Shown piece after piece: positions 10,501-22,879 of a stretch of DNA of 64,000 nucleotides. The notes beneath the pieces were generated by a model. It was given only the letters and a program-made list of their open reading frames with translations. It was not told the DNA's origin and made no database searches. The stretch covers positions 4,230,284 to 4,294,283 of the forward strand of contig CM074190.1 of assembly GCA_037179385.1 (NCBI GenBank). Direction: 5' to 3'. Position numbers and translations under genes: made by a program. Within the stretch, counting starts at the first letter, position 1; every line of letters begins with the position of its first letter. This DNA is from Holothuria scabra (lineage: Eukaryota > Echinodermata > Holothuroidea > Aspidochirotida > Holothuriidae).

Positions 10501-11920
10501 GAAAATTACTCACCAGATAGTTTATGGTTTAGTTAAAGATACTGGTGATTTTCAAAGTTAGAGTTTAAACTTTCAAAATAAAACTATTAGGGCATGTTAA
10601 TGTTACAACTGTCATTGAAATGAAGATTGCAAAACAAATGCTATCATTAATCATATATAGATAGCACGTTCCTCTCTAGACATCACAAGATTTGTTCAAA
10701 ATCCATCATATGGGTAATTTCTGATGTGTACTTCATCATGCATAAACATGACCTAAACATGCAAATATTCCGGTGCTGAGAGAGGGACTGGCCATATATG
10801 GCTAATGTCATCCTTTTTGTATTCGCAACCTCCATCTCAAGGACAGGAGTAAGATTTGTGAAGTTTCATTCTGGAAGTTAAAATTGTACACTTGAAAACC
10901 ATCAGTATCACTGCTAAACTGCCAGTGTACTGTTAACGATCTGATGCAGAGAAAATCAGTCGTAATTAATGTTCAACAAAAGTGATGTCAGTTCTGCAAC
11001 ATGCCATGTAATTTTTCAATCGCCATCAAGTGTGTAGTAAAGAAACATTCAAACTTTGGAGAGTTACATCAAGAATGGTGAAATATATTGACATAATTTT
11101 GAGGGATCATACTTCATATTTGTCAAGTGAAGTCTGGACTTTAAACTGGCATGCCACTATACTTTTAAGTTCCCATTAAAACTGTCAGCATCATACTCTG
11201 CTATACATGCTTGTTGGTAGTCTTTTCCTTTATTTCTTGGAGTTCAGGTTTGATGAAGATGGCACACAGGATTACCTGCAAGTTGTGCTTGTCAAAGGAT
11301 GTAGGAGCATCTCCTTGCTTTTTACACTTTACAGGTTGTTCTACAGAAAGACAAGTGTTTACCATGAATCTCTTCGGAACCAAATACATAAACTGAACTT
11401 GACATCTTTGAGGAGATCCCAGCACAGTAATCTGAATTAATTTGTCTGTCTGCTAGCCATTTCAGGGTCTACAACTGTATATCCTGTTTGCATGGTTCTG
11501 TTTGTAGGATGCTACCAGAACCATGTAATCTTTTTTTATGGTCCATGTAGCAACCAGAAAAAAAACCCCATCCTTTCATGAAGCTTTGTCCAGTTTGTCA
11601 TGTCCAGTACATACACAGTTTTTCTGAAGTGGTCTTGTAAAGAATAACCATTCAGAATGTTTAATTGGTATTTTGCAATGTTTGGACTACTATGGGACAG
11701 TGAGTGATGTAGGCATTATTGTTTCATTTTTACTTTTAGAGAACTTTTGTTTGTAGTACAGTGTTAGTTCATAGTGTTATAAAATCACTGAAAAAAAAAG
11801 AATTTTTCTTTCCTGTGAGGGAGTGAAACACCATTGAAATGTCCTGTTCAACATCCTGCAGGTAGCTCGAGCCTAAGCTGTTATTAATCTGTGTTTTTTT
11901 TTCTTTTTAATTCTTCTTAG
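10501..11920. other. Likely intron upstream of the first glycine-rich exon
   Basis: The stretch ends in a good polypyrimidine tract and acceptor (TTTTAATTCTTCTTAG, ending 11920). No RNP1-type exon (GFGFV or equivalent) could be found in any frame here or back to position 1. Confidence 0.5.
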
Positions 11921-12238
11921 GACTTAGATGGCCGTTCTCTCAATGTCAACCATGCCAGGGACAAAGGGTCTGGCGGTGGCGGCGGTGGTGGTAGATATGG
12001 CGGCAGGGGCGGAGGATATGGAGGTCGTGATCAATATGGAGGTGGTGATGGAAGCCATGGTGGGGGTGGAAACTATGGTAACAGTGGCGGATATGGTGGT
12101 GGTGGTGGTGGTAGATATGGCGGCGGCGGCGGATATGGCGGCGGCGGCAGCGGTGGATATGGTGGAGGTGGTGGATACAGTGGTGGTGGATATGGTGGAT
12201 CCAACAGAGGAGGTGGTGCCAATGATCGTGACTGGTAA
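11921..12238 (+). CDS. C-terminal RRM end plus glycine-rich tail exon, CIRBP/RBM3-like paralogue
   Basis: Translation from the acceptor at 11921 begins DLDGRSLNVNHAR, which matches the last strand of an RRM and aligns with [13 protein letters not shown] in the complete gene at 50565. A glycine-rich tail of about 90 residues follows, built of GGRYGG, GGYGG and GGGGYSGG units, as in glycine-rich RNA-binding proteins that bind RNA in nucleus and cytoplasm. The exon can end in two ways. Reading through gives TGG TAA, ending in the residues DRDW at 12238. Splicing can occur at 12234 (CTG|GTAAGA, a strong donor, phase 2). The acceptor phase (0) and donor phase (2) equal those of the downstream paralogue. 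The RRM exons with RNP2 and RNP1 are not visible upstream, so the gene is either continued beyond the left edge or is an orphan partial copy. Confidence 0.8.
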   Translation, partial: DLDGRSLNVNHARDKGSGGGGGGGRYGGRGGGYGGRDQYGGGDGSHGGGGNYGNSGGYGGGGGGRYGGGGGYGGGGSGGYGGGGGYSGGGYGGSNRGGGANDRDW

Positions 12239-12769
12239 GAAGCAAACTTGTCTAGACATATCCTCACTTTATGGCCTTGATACTTGCAGTTTTAAAAAAT
12301 ACATCAAACTATGAAAAGAAAACCCATTTTATCTAGGAAATTGCACCTGCATTGTTTCATCTTGTTAAGATAATACAGTTTATTGGATGTGGTTGCTCCT
12401 GGTTTGTCATGTGGTCAGATGATGTTTTTTTTAAGGGACATTAGATGAACTGAACAAAATGCAGGGTACATTCTGAATGACAACATTTTCCCAAAACAAT
12501 GTACCCTTTCAGGTCAGAGACAATCTGAAAGAGTCATTAAAACGCCTCCTTTGATTAAACTTATGGAAGTGTAGTTATGTACAAAGGGCATGTTTTAAAT
12601 TTGCTCCTAAGTATACAAGTGCCTCCCGATTCTGTGTACTTAGGACAGTTATGTTCTTGGATTGACTGACGATTGTGGAAATATTCCTCTGGGAAAATTA
12701 TCTTTTTTCTGAATCAAGGTAGGAATATTTGGTTTCAATGATAAGAGAAGCCATTGCATTCATTATGGC

Positions 12770-13560
12770 ATTTGTGTGTGTGTGTGTGTGTACGTATGTG
12801 ATTGTGACACTTTGCTTGATAACACAATATCTTAAAGTAGGAATGTCTGACAGTTTTTAGCCTGGTACATATAAGCAACATATTGAGAGGTAAAAAACCT
12901 TTTGTGTTTTATTGTGGTCATCCAGGGTCACCAAGGGTCAGACTCTGATAAACTTGTTTCCTCAATTTCACAAGATAGGAAACTTGAATAGATTTTGTAT
13001 GTAGTATGTGGCTGTGTGGGGAGATGATAGTCCCTATTTTTTTTGGTGGAGGTCAAAGGTCATCCAAGGTCTCCATAGTTCAAAGTCTTAAAACCTTGTT
13101 TACACAATAATATCTCAAGATAGAAACATGAAAAGATCTTATATTTAGTATGTGAGTCCATTATGGTCAGAAGATGTCAAAGGTCATCAGGGTCACCAGC
13201 GTTCTAAGTCTGAAAGCATTGTTAACACTATGGGAAACATGAGTAGATTTCATTTTTGGTTTGTGAGTGGATTATTGAAGAAGATGGTCCCTATTGTTAA
13301 CTCAAACTAGCTCAAAGAGATGCTGAAGCTATTTTGATCAATTACGGCCACACTGTTTATCTGTCTTTTTACCTTTTTATATTTCTCTTTCTTATTTTAT
13401 GGAGGTTAAAAGTCATTTGAGATCACTGGAGGGCAAAATGTGAAAACCCTGTTAGCACATCTCAGTGTGGGAAACCTACATAAATTTTACATGTGTATGC
13501 ACATTATGGTGAGAAGATGAGCCCAATTCTTGTTGGTGGAGGTCAGAGTTCATTTTAGGA
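12770..13560 (+). repeat. Diverged tandem units with DR1-type AGGTCA motifs
   Basis: The stretch opens with a TG microsatellite then GTGACACTTTGCTTG, the same opening as the 40.8-kb array, and contains about five degenerate units of 140-160 bp. Positions 13050-13062 are a perfect AGGTCA-A-AGGTCA. Other units keep single or imperfect half-sites (GTCAAAGGTCATC near 13177). Confidence 0.65.
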
Positions 13561-13841
13561 TAACAAAGTTATTTTTTGAACATGCTAGTATAACATTTGC
13601 ATGAGAAGGTATGGTACATGATGACATTATATGAAATAGAAGATCCATATATCAAGGAAACCTCAATGCATTTTTGCATTCTGGTCATTTTTTTCAATGA
13701 TGGGAACAACAAATTAACGGTATGGATGTTTGACAACATGATTAGGAATTAAGAAAAGTTTGCAAGCAGTGACCCATGATGTAGTAATAATCAGCTGTGC
13801 TCTACATTGGTCACAGTAACTCTTGATGTACAGTGGCATAT

Positions 13842-15131
13842 GCAGAGCTGTTTTAACGTATTAATACGTTTTTTAGGGGTAAAATACGTTGGTACGTTTT
13901 GCCCTGCAAAAATCCGTTTTTTGAAAGTTCTGGGAATGAGTGTGCAAATCTGGCCGTCTGTGATAACGATCATGTGCATTAATGTGCTATCCCCTTCTGC
14001 AAGTGATATCTACAGCTTGCTGCGCGGGCGCACGCACACCATTGCATGATGCAAACTGTAAGCTTGACTACAGTACTTTGCTACTGTACTGTGCTTCTCA
14101 CACTCTGCATGCACTGGTAATCATGCTTGCTAACTTCAATTCGATCTATCGCTCAATGATATGCAATGTGGATATATGATGAAAGAGTAAGGTTAGCTGT
14201 TAATTGCGTCGAAAACTGAGCAAAGCAAAAGGGAGGAAACAATCATTAAGACCAGAATAAACAACAAAGTGAGATGTATCAGTGCATTAAAACAAGGATG
14301 ATGAGTTGCTTACCATCCATCTTCAGCAATTTTCATGTATGTTGCGTTTTCCGTCAGAGTTGTTTGCATTCGCTACTGTGCTTTACTAACAATGCTAGCC
14401 TATGTATGGAGATTGCTGACGGAGCCTAGCCTATTCTCGGGAACAAACTCGCGGCTGAGAGGCATTTGCTGATTTGGTTTGAGCATAGCTTGGCACGATG
14501 TTGCTTTTCATGCAGTAGAATCATGCAGCGTGGGATCGTGATTTATTCAAGGCAAACATGAGCATGAAAAAATTAGACTAAGGAATCAGCAAACCTCACA
14601 TATGCTAGACCTATGCCTAAGTAAGGCCGAATGTTATTGTACTTATGTATAGGCTAATGTAATTAGCAGCTGGGTATAGGGTAGTGCATAGGCTGAGACC
14701 TAAAAATTCTATCCTAGGCCCAGCTACTGCTTACAAATCAAGTCTAAGCACAGGATTAAACTCTGTCGGACTTCCTGACCTAAAAAAGTACAAAATCAAG
14801 CAAGAAAGTTGTCATGTTACAAAGTTGCTAGACAAGATTCTGGAAGAATGCCAAAAAGCATCAAGTTCTTAGGCCTAAGCTGAATAAGCTGAGTAATTAA
14901 GTTTTTCCATTTACATAAATGTATGCAATTGTGTATATCCATTCCTAGGTGAACAACCCATTTCATACTGAAACAATATTGTCATAAACAATTATGGAAC
15001 TGCTAAAGCAGGTCATTGGGGAAAAAATGCGGCTTTGTCCCATCGTGCTGAAAATACTTTTTTTCCCCCAAAAATATGCTTTTTGTACTTGGAAAATACT
15101 TTTTTCTGGGGTGACTGGTTGGCAGCTCTGC
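13842..15131. mobile_element. Candidate TIR element with GCAGAGCTG ends
   Basis: GCAGAGCTG at 13842-13850 is matched by CAGCTCTGC at 15123-15131. ATAT flanks both ends (13838-13841 and 15132-15135), a possible but low-complexity duplication. A 188-bp element at 58645-58832 has CAGAGCTGCCAA ends of the same type. The inner left arm repeats TACGTT and the inner right arm repeats AATACTTTTTT. A short ORF sits inside at 14663-14872. Confidence 0.5.
14663..14872 (+). pseudogene. Unassigned short ORF inside the GCAGAGCTG element
   Basis: An open frame of about 70 codons ends in TAG at 14870-14872. A possible acceptor (AATTAGCAG, ending 14669) precedes it, so it could be a terminal exon. The C-terminal part is charged and may be helical (KLLDKILEECQKASSS). 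I do not recognise it. It could be a remnant of a transposase or chance. Confidence 0.2.
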
Positions 15132-16386
15132 ATATATAAATGAAATAGTGTAAGCTTAATACTTGATCAGTGTAGATATTGCTCTCTATTCATTTTGCAT
15201 TCCTGGTTTAACTAAGCCTGCAGTTCATACTTTTTCTGCCAAAAGGGCTTTTCAAATTATGCCTATGGCTTTGCTGTTCATTGTCTCAACATAAGTGATT
15301 TGCTGACAAAACAGAAAATTTTCTGGAAGGAATTTTTCAACATGATGGCCATTTTTGGAATGTTCTGTTCCCTTTGTTTCTGAAGCTTGAATGTCACAGG
15401 CTATAATGTTCAAAGGGTCCAGGAAAGTTTCTAGTCCCATACGGAGAGAAAAATCCCTATGTTTTTTGGACTGTTAAGTGGCACAAGGTTTTAAACTCTG
15501 GAAAGGTTATTGACATGGTATCTCAAAAAAGAAACCAAAGTAGTTTTTGTACTTCGTATGTGGATGTCTTACGATCAGATACTCTATATATAGTATGATA
15601 AAATAAATGGAATGAAATAATATTAAAAATGAAATAAATTTGATCTGAAAATCATCATGTGTTTGGAAGTCAATAGGTTTCTTTGGTATGTATAGTAGAA
15701 ATTGGTCAAAAAGCAAGAATTCCCAAAGATCATGTTCGAACACAATTTTGCATTTTTCAACACTGCTAGGTAGTGGCTGAAAGAATTGGAGTACATCACA
15801 TTTTCTGGAGAAAACAAATCATCTCATCCCAAAATGCATTTCAACATTGTAGTGCCAGAAGGTGTCTAATTCATTTCATTTTTTCATTTTTTTTCCAAAA
15901 GGTAATGGGTTGTGATGGCCATCAGTCTCATCAAACAGGTGAAAATGTGTGTCCAGCAGAAACTCCTGGAGATTGGAAGTGTTTTTTAACGAGATTTGAA
16001 GGTTTCCTTCACTCCTTTCATCTTTTCTTGTACACCAGTATATATTTTCAATTTGATTTGCATTTTGTACCTTTTGCTTTTAAAATGCATTGATGCATTC
16101 CCCCTTAGTACAATTTTCCTTTGTAACAATATTCTGTCTCCCCCCTCTTTTTTGCAACCGACCATTCTGCAGGTTTTTTTAAGGTATGAATAATTACTTA
16201 TTCTGGTATCCTAATTCCAATCCTTAAGAAACTTTTAGGCCACAAAACATTTCTTCAAATTTTGGTATTGTCTCACGTTCAAGATTTGTGAATATATCAT
16301 GCATCATTCCCTGGCATGAATCATCACTTCAATATTTCAAAAGTGAAAAGTTGGTAAACTACTGTAATTAAGGCATTTGTAAAACA

Positions 16387-16570
16387 TGAAACCAGCCAAA
16401 ACTACCCATAACCGGCCCAAACCAACCAAACATACAAAATGGGCCCAAAACCCCAAAAATCAGTTAAATTTATGGTTTGCCCAGTTTAAGATGGTTTTGT
16501 GTGTTTGGCTGGTCTTGGATGGTTTTCACTGGTTTGGGATGGATTGTAAAAATTTAAACCAGCCAAAATA
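16387..16570. repeat. Inverted repeat, C/A-rich arm then T/G-rich arm
   Basis: The left half repeats CCAGCCAAAAC and CCAAACCAACC; the right half repeats TTTGGCTGGT and GGTTTGGGATGG, their complements. The spacer is about 40 bases. The arms are imperfect. It lies in the presumed last intron of the first gene. Confidence 0.5.
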
Positions 16571-17011
16571 GCCTTGATGCTTGTTTAAGCCTCTGTAGGA
16601 ATTTCCAGATCATTTTCCTTTTTAAAACCCTCTTCCTTACATCTTTGTCATTGGGTTCCATTTACTAATTTTTTTAAGAAGACAAATGAGTTTTAATTAT
16701 AACAGGAATTTATACAACCTCTTCTTGTCAAAACAGAGGGTCACCTATTTTGCGTTTAACTTCCATGTTAGGATAACACCCGTAATCAATGGAATTTTGT
16801 AACATTAGGTTCATCTCTAGTTGAACATGTAAACATGCAACGCTTTTACAAGTCATGCTAAGTTTTGGGTGATTTGCGTGATTTTAAGTGATTTTGGCTG
16901 GTTTTGGGCATTTCATGGTCTACAAATACCCCTGTAATTGTTAGTTTCTGAAGAATGCATCTTACAGTAGAAACTTAAAAATTTCTATTTGTGTCTGTGT
17001 TTTTCTTGCAG

Positions 17012-19210
17012 TTCAAATCTGACAAGAAGTATTGGAGAGAAGTGGTGTGATGGGCTGTTGTTTTTCATGTAATGCAGTTCAAATAATGCATTGTAATTGA
17101 CAGGGATTTTATTTTATTTTTCATAGTGTTGAAAAGTTCCCTTTCATAAAAAGATTGTTTTGACATTCCTTTTAAATTCTTTTTGTTCATGTCATTAATG
17201 TGACCAGAGTGCATGAGCGTTTGGAAATAACCTTCACTTTCTTCATTCTTTGGAGTTTTGTGAGATAAATTCTGTCGATTTTTTATTTACATGGGAGGAA
17301 CTCTGCTAATTTTAATGCCTACATTTAGGTCTAATTGATGGTCTTATTCTCCATGTAAATGTAAGAGTGGGTAATATTAACCCTTTATTTGAGGAGGGAC
17401 TTGTTAAGTGGACACTTGGGTGATCCATTTCATCATTATTATCAAGATAGTGCAAAAGTACGGTGGGATGAAGGTTAAGGACTGATGTATGCTTGCCACA
17501 AGGTTATGTAAAATGATAATCAATTTTATACCAAAATTTTTTCTCACTTTACTAGTAATGTCTGAGGGAAGGGAGTTAATGATGAAGAACTTGAGATGGT
17601 TTGTACTCTTGTGATGATGAGGGAGACTATGAATGACATTTGAGCAGGCTCAACTATCCTTCCAAGCAGGAAGTTGTTTGAGAAAATCCTTGCCTATGCT
17701 TACCACATTCTTTGTCGGAGCTAAAAAGGAGGGTATAAAATTGTGATGTAGTTATTTCTCCTAGAGGTAAATGATTCAAAATTACTTTGTACTGCCAGAC
17801 TATTTAATAAAAATTTTCTGGATATTCCACAGTTGAACCCATTAAAAGATGCATTTTGGATAAATATTTAAATATATCTGCTGTGTATATTTGTGAGGAG
17901 ACATCTGGCTGTGTATTTATTGTAGACCAGCTCAACTTGAGAAAAGTTTTGTTTATGAGTAAGAGTAGTTTGTGCTTTTTTGATGTGTGAGGCTTCTGAT
18001 AACAGTTTAGGACATGGTGAGCTACTGCACTAATGTGGGGCAAAAGTATGTGTCATTATGTCATGCCTTTACCCTTTTTTTGACCAAAATTGCATGGATA
18101 TGGTGCACAAATTAACCTACCATGACTGAGTCCACCAATTGACTCAAAATGACTTGCCCCAGAGTCAACAAAATCAGTTACACGGAAGCGATTGACAACA
18201 CTGGTAAAGTGATACACCTGGTATTATTCTCATGGTTTTTCAGTGCCTACTGTTAAGTGATCATACTATGGGAATGGGAGTTAGTCATGAAATGATTTGG
18301 AAAAACTAGTCGTTTAAACTTAGTTTGACATATTTGGACATGTATTCACCAGTTTATTGCACTCAACATCTACATTAACATTTATGTGACTCCTTTTGTA
18401 CAGTGATGTTATGGAAATGGGCTTGCCCTCATATGCAGGCCATTATACTCATTAGGATGGCATTTTACTTATTCATGTAAATGTGTGGTTAAATTCACAA
18501 GCACAACCTGTATTTGTGCTTATGTATGACTTGTACTACGTATTTATTGGTGAGTTCAGCTTTGTACTCTACTGTATGCAGTGGTATCCTCGAGTAGAGT
18601 TTTGAAGTCATTCTTGTGAATTCTGATTTGAAGGAAGTATCGGTGCTAATGAACAAGTTTGTACTCATCATAAGGAAATGGTAGTTGTATTTTGATCAGC
18701 AGGAGAGATGTGCTACTGTTACCAAGTAAATGTATGAAGGGCATTAAAATCTTTGTCAACAACTGCACATGTGATAATATTGCTATTATTATTTACATTC
18801 TGGACGTTTTTTTAGCTATCATATTTTGTAAAAATTCTTGTCTTCCTGTTGTTTTCATATTGGAAATTACTGTTGGTCAGTAGTACATATAGTGGTTTAT
18901 GTTGATGAAAGAGAAATGCTGGATTTGTTCACTTAAGACAAATAAATGTGGTCAATTATTTTCTGATTAATTTCTGATTGGATACAGTTTGCAGTTTTTT
19001 AAAATGCCTGAATCTTTTTGCATTATTTCACCAATTACAGTAATAGATAATTTTTACCTTTTCTGTGTGAAATGGTGCTTTTATTGTTACGAAAATACTG
19101 TTTTGTTTAAAATGTGTCATGTAGAAATGGCACCCATCAATTGGCTAACATTATTTAAGTATTTGTTGCAAAATCATTGTGTGTAAATAAAGACTATTGA
19201 ATGAAAACTT
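17012..19210 (+). other. Putative terminal exon / 3' UTR of the first CIRBP-like gene
   Basis: A good acceptor (TTTTTCTTGCAG) ends at 17011. Joined to the donor at 12234, the frame would continue for about 20 codons (CSNLTRSIGEKWCDGLLFFM) to a TAA near 17078. The rest would be 3' UTR, ending at AATAAA 19186-19191. The AT-rich, ORF-poor sequence is consistent with a long 3' UTR; an earlier AATAAA lies at 18941-18946. The exon assignment is inference from splice signals only. Confidence 0.35.
19186..19191 (+). terminator. Poly(A) signal AATAAA
   Basis: AATAAA in GTGTAAATAAAGACT. It is the best candidate end for the first gene. Further AATAAA copies occur at 18941-18946 and 20308-20313. Confidence 0.4.
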
Positions 19211-21814
19211 ACCTCTTAATTAGTTTGTGTTTGAAAAGGAGTAAAGAATTGATATGAGTTAGCATCTTTTAATATTGACAAAAAATTTTTTACAGCTTTT
19301 ATTTCTGAAAATGGTGTTGTGGGTTAGTTGTGTATTGCATGTGTGACCATTTTATGGTGTAAGTAAACATTGAGTTAGTACTAGCAAGATTGGATACAAT
19401 TGTAAGTTTGTTACATTCCATAGTCATCCATTGTTGTACAGGACAGGTGGACAGTGGGCTGCAGTCTCAGATTTGACGGAACCTTGCTGAATTGGGCAGA
19501 CTTCAGTGCCTCAGTCAGGTAGGGATTATGCCTTGGGTTGGGATCTGGATTCAGGCATAGCATATAGTGACTGCCCCCTTGAGAGGAAGAGTCTCGTACC
19601 ACCATGGAATCATCACTTTATATTCAAATAACATTTATTTTTTAAGTTAATCTTGTCTTTTAAGTTAGTCTTGAATTTAAAATTAGGAACCAAAAGTTAC
19701 CTGTTTCCCTAAAAAACTTTTGGAGGGCCATTAGAATGTCCAAGCAAAAGGTGGTATACTTAAGTTTTAGTTCATATAATGTAACACAATAAGGAAAGAG
19801 TACCACTCATTCTCAGGGTGAAAATTTGATTTACAAAGTGAAATCCTCTCGCTGTTTTGGACAAGATGATTAATAATGTCAAATGAAAAATTAAAGGAAG
19901 AATTTTTCTTCATTTTCATGCCTTGTCGTAATAGTGGCCTTGTAATTCATGACAATTTTTCCAGAATTGTTTGACATTTGACAGTTTATTCATGAGATGG
20001 AAATATGGATGACATAGAGATTTGTATGGTGTGAGTTCTTTATTTATTTTGCTAACAAGGGTTGGAATGAAAACGGTAAATGTCATTGATGTTGATCAAC
20101 ACACAAAACATAGACATCTGCAAGCCTGTTGCTTTCAGTTCAATATTATTACAGCTGTAATGCAAAGAAATCATTTTTTCAAGGCAAATTTTATCATGGT
20201 TGTAAAGTTGTGTTAAGTCTTGATTGTAAATTTCCCCCTTATCTTAGTAGGTTGGTATTTTGCACAGGAGCTTTTCTGTTGCAGATGTTACCTTTACAGT
20301 TGAAACAAATAAACTGGACAAACGAACCTTTTTCTCTCAGTGTTTATTATATTATTTCATGTGTTATTTCTATATTTTATATTGCTATGCTCTTTTGGGA
20401 TGACTCAAACAGTGAAGCAAAAAATTTCTTCAGAAAGAGCTGAAACTACATCCCCAAATAGAGAAACTCCACAGACCAACCTCTTGACCATCACACTTGA
20501 ATATTATCCTGGTCTGCCATGCATGGTTTCATTTTCAATCAGCTGAAAGAAACATACTTGCAAATGATCTTCACAAGGCAGAGAAGATGAACACCTGGCA
20601 TGAAATGTGCTTAGAGATCCAGGAATTTTTTTGATGAATAGATGCTTTATTGAGGGTTTCACAAACACCCTTATGGCCTGAATCTCTTCCCTCACCCCCT
20701 TCCATTTCCTGCATGCAATTCCATCTGACCTAAAACCCATAGAAAATGCCACCCCCCCCCCTCCTTTCCCACCTTTCAGTACTGAATCTTTCTCTTTCCC
20801 CTGCATGATTTTGAGGCTGCTTTCTTTGTTTTAGGTCATTTCCAGTGTCATTTAATCTTCTCTTTTCATTATCTAAATTCTTGGAGTACTATATTTATTT
20901 GGCATTTCACTGGATTTATATACATTGCTTTCTCTTTGGTATTATCATTACATGTGTGTGCCCATCATGTACTTGTGTGTTCCAAATTTTCTTTTTTTAC
21001 AGCAGATCGTATGTACTTGAGCTTCGTTGGATTCCATAAAGATTTGCTTTGCTCGTGCGAAATGCTAAAAATAACATGTGATGCATGCTTTTCAGACTGT
21101 CCAGGCTCTATGGATTATTTCGAACACTTCCCTCATTGCCATATCACTATGATCTGTCATTCTATTGGTCATGTAGTGGCAGCACTACGGGATGGGGGTG
21201 GGGGGGGGGGGGATATGCGTTTGCCTCCTCAAATTTTTCTTGCCCCCACAACCCCTACTAGTTGCCCCACCCTTCCAAATCAGATTGGTACTTATCCCAA
21301 ATTAGTGTAATCAGACCTTATGGCTGAGCAAAAACAGTTTGCAGAACAATGACATGACTAATGAATACCTTGTTCATTATTGTCCATCTAGCCAACTTCG
21401 TACGTACTTTTAGCAGGGTTCCCACACAGTGGGGAAAAATTCGGGAATTGTTTATGGTCAGTGGCACAGATTTCAAGCTTCATTCTGAGAGTTGGGCCTA
21501 GTTTCTTCAGTCAGGGTTAAATAGTTGACCACCTGTCATAAAGATGCTGACTAGTGGCCTGTGTTTTTCTGGACGTTTGGGACCAAAGTCCCATGTGGGG
21601 CCTAAGGCCCTTTGTTTGAAATCCACTTAGTGGCTTTCTAAGAACAACAGAATAAAAAGTGGAGGTGTTGACAAAACAGATTGTCACACACAGTCAAACT
21701 GTCATTTTAAGTGATTTGGGGATATTTTAGTAGGGTTTACCTGGATAAAAGTTAGGTGAGATTTAAATAGCACTAACACGAAATTGTTATATAACCTAGT
21801 GTCAGTCACCTCGA
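19211..21814. other. Intergenic sequence, no gene seen
   Basis: AT-rich with a C-run near 20751 and a G-run near 21190-21213. No coding exon or delimited element was recognised. The tail up to 20313 could belong to an extended 3' UTR of the first gene. Confidence 0.4.
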
Positions 21815-21878
21815 CAAAAAGTCAGTGGCGTAACCAGCGGGGTGGCAGGGGGAAAACTGCCCCCCCCCCCCCGACGCA

Positions 21879-22054
21879 AAAAAAGAGGGGAGGGAAGAAA
21901 AAACGGGAAGGGAGGGAAAGAAAGGAAAAGAGGGAAAAAGAGAAAAGGAAAATGAGAAAAAGGAGGGGAAGGAAAGGAAAGAAAGGTAGAAGGAAAAATG
22001 AAAACGGAAAAGAAGGGGAAAGGAAAAAGACAAAAATGAAAAAAGAAAGAAAGT
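21879..22054 (+). repeat. Polypurine (GA/AAG) tract of about 175 bp
   Basis: Almost every base on the + strand is A or G, with only isolated C or T. The ORF-like Lys/Arg/Glu-rich and complementary Phe/Ser/Pro-rich translations across it are composition artefacts. The tract lies within the hAT-type element just after its left end. Mirror-type polypurine DNA can form triplex structures. Confidence 0.85.
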
Positions 22055-22348
22055 GGACCAACTATAACATCAAAAGCAAGATTGATCTGCATTCATGGAA
22101 CACTGTTTTGGTCAAGTGAAGTTAACAAAATAATATCTGACGTCCATTTTATCGGAGGAAAGACTTTCATCTCTTGCCCTTTGCCAGACAGTCGGGAGGA
22201 CTTTAGAAAAACAATCATTCTCAGATTTGCCACCAATATTTGAAGGAAGTGCAGACTCGTCAGTAATCCATCAACTCTTTAAACTTCCTCACAGGAAAAT
22301 GAAAGCTCCATATCAACAAATTATTGCTCCAAAAGGGCAGAAATTTCT

Positions 22349-22363
22349 GCGCGCTTCGCGCGC
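22349..22363. repeat. GCGCGC-TTC-GCGCGC hairpin, copy 1
   Basis: Perfect 6-bp GC stem with a TTC loop. The identical 15-mer recurs 516 bp downstream in the same element. Confidence 0.85.
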
Positions 22364-22864
22364 CGCACTACATCACTAATATAGTGGTGTTCACATTTGC
22401 AAAAAAAAAGTCGGAAAACCTGGCTACTACTTACAAGCCCGAGACATGTCAATTCCGGCTGTTTGAGGGGTCGCGATTTTTCAAAATTTTCTGTACGCTC
22501 CGCGCCAAGACTTCCTATTTTAGGCAGGGGAACCATTGGTCTACCGTACTCAAATGCTCTCATACACACCTGTCATCAGATACCTTTCAGCCCTGTCATT
22601 TGTGTAGTCTTTGTAGATGGATTCTTTAGTTATTGAAGTGTCAAAATTTTATCAATGTTCAATGTTGCAGAGCAGTGTCGTAGCTACAAGAGGCAGGACG
22701 ATTACGCCCTTGTTCGAAAAAGTGAAAAAATCGAAAATTTACCATTTGAGACACCTGTCAAATACAGTGCGGTTTTCCCAAGTTTTTCTTCATAAAATTC
22801 CGAATTCTTCTTAATAAAAATTCCATATCCGAAATAATTATTTTTAAAGAAGGCAAAATTTTGT

Positions 22865-22879
22865 GCGCGCTTCGCGCGC
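22865..22879. repeat. GCGCGC-TTC-GCGCGC hairpin, copy 2
   Basis: Same 15-mer as at 22349-22363. The flanks are also related (AAAGGGCAGAAATTT versus AAAGAAGGCAAAATTT), so the two sites lie in diverged internal repeats. Confidence 0.85.

Larger units (their letters stand above)
12235..17011 (+). other. Probable last intron of the first CIRBP-like gene
   Basis: The segment lies between the donor at 12235 and the best acceptor upstream of a long exon (TTTTCTTGCAG, ending 17011). It holds a TG microsatellite (about 12773-12791), AGGTCA-type repeats (12770-13560), a MITE-like element (13842-15131) and a C/A- then T/G-rich inverted repeat (16387-16570). An alternative acceptor at 15901 (CCAAAAG) would also complete TGG TAA, so that splice form would encode the same DRDW end. 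Confidence 0.45.

Noticed and set aside
11924..12259. Long antisense frames rich in Ser/Thr/Ile, His or Pro opposite the glycine-rich exon
   Set aside because: They are composition shadows of the GGN/TAT repeat on the coding strand and lack start or splice context.
21784..22119. Lys/Arg/Glu-rich frame and complementary Phe/Ser/Pro-rich frames
   Set aside because: They arise from the polypurine tract inside a hAT-type element, not from a gene.
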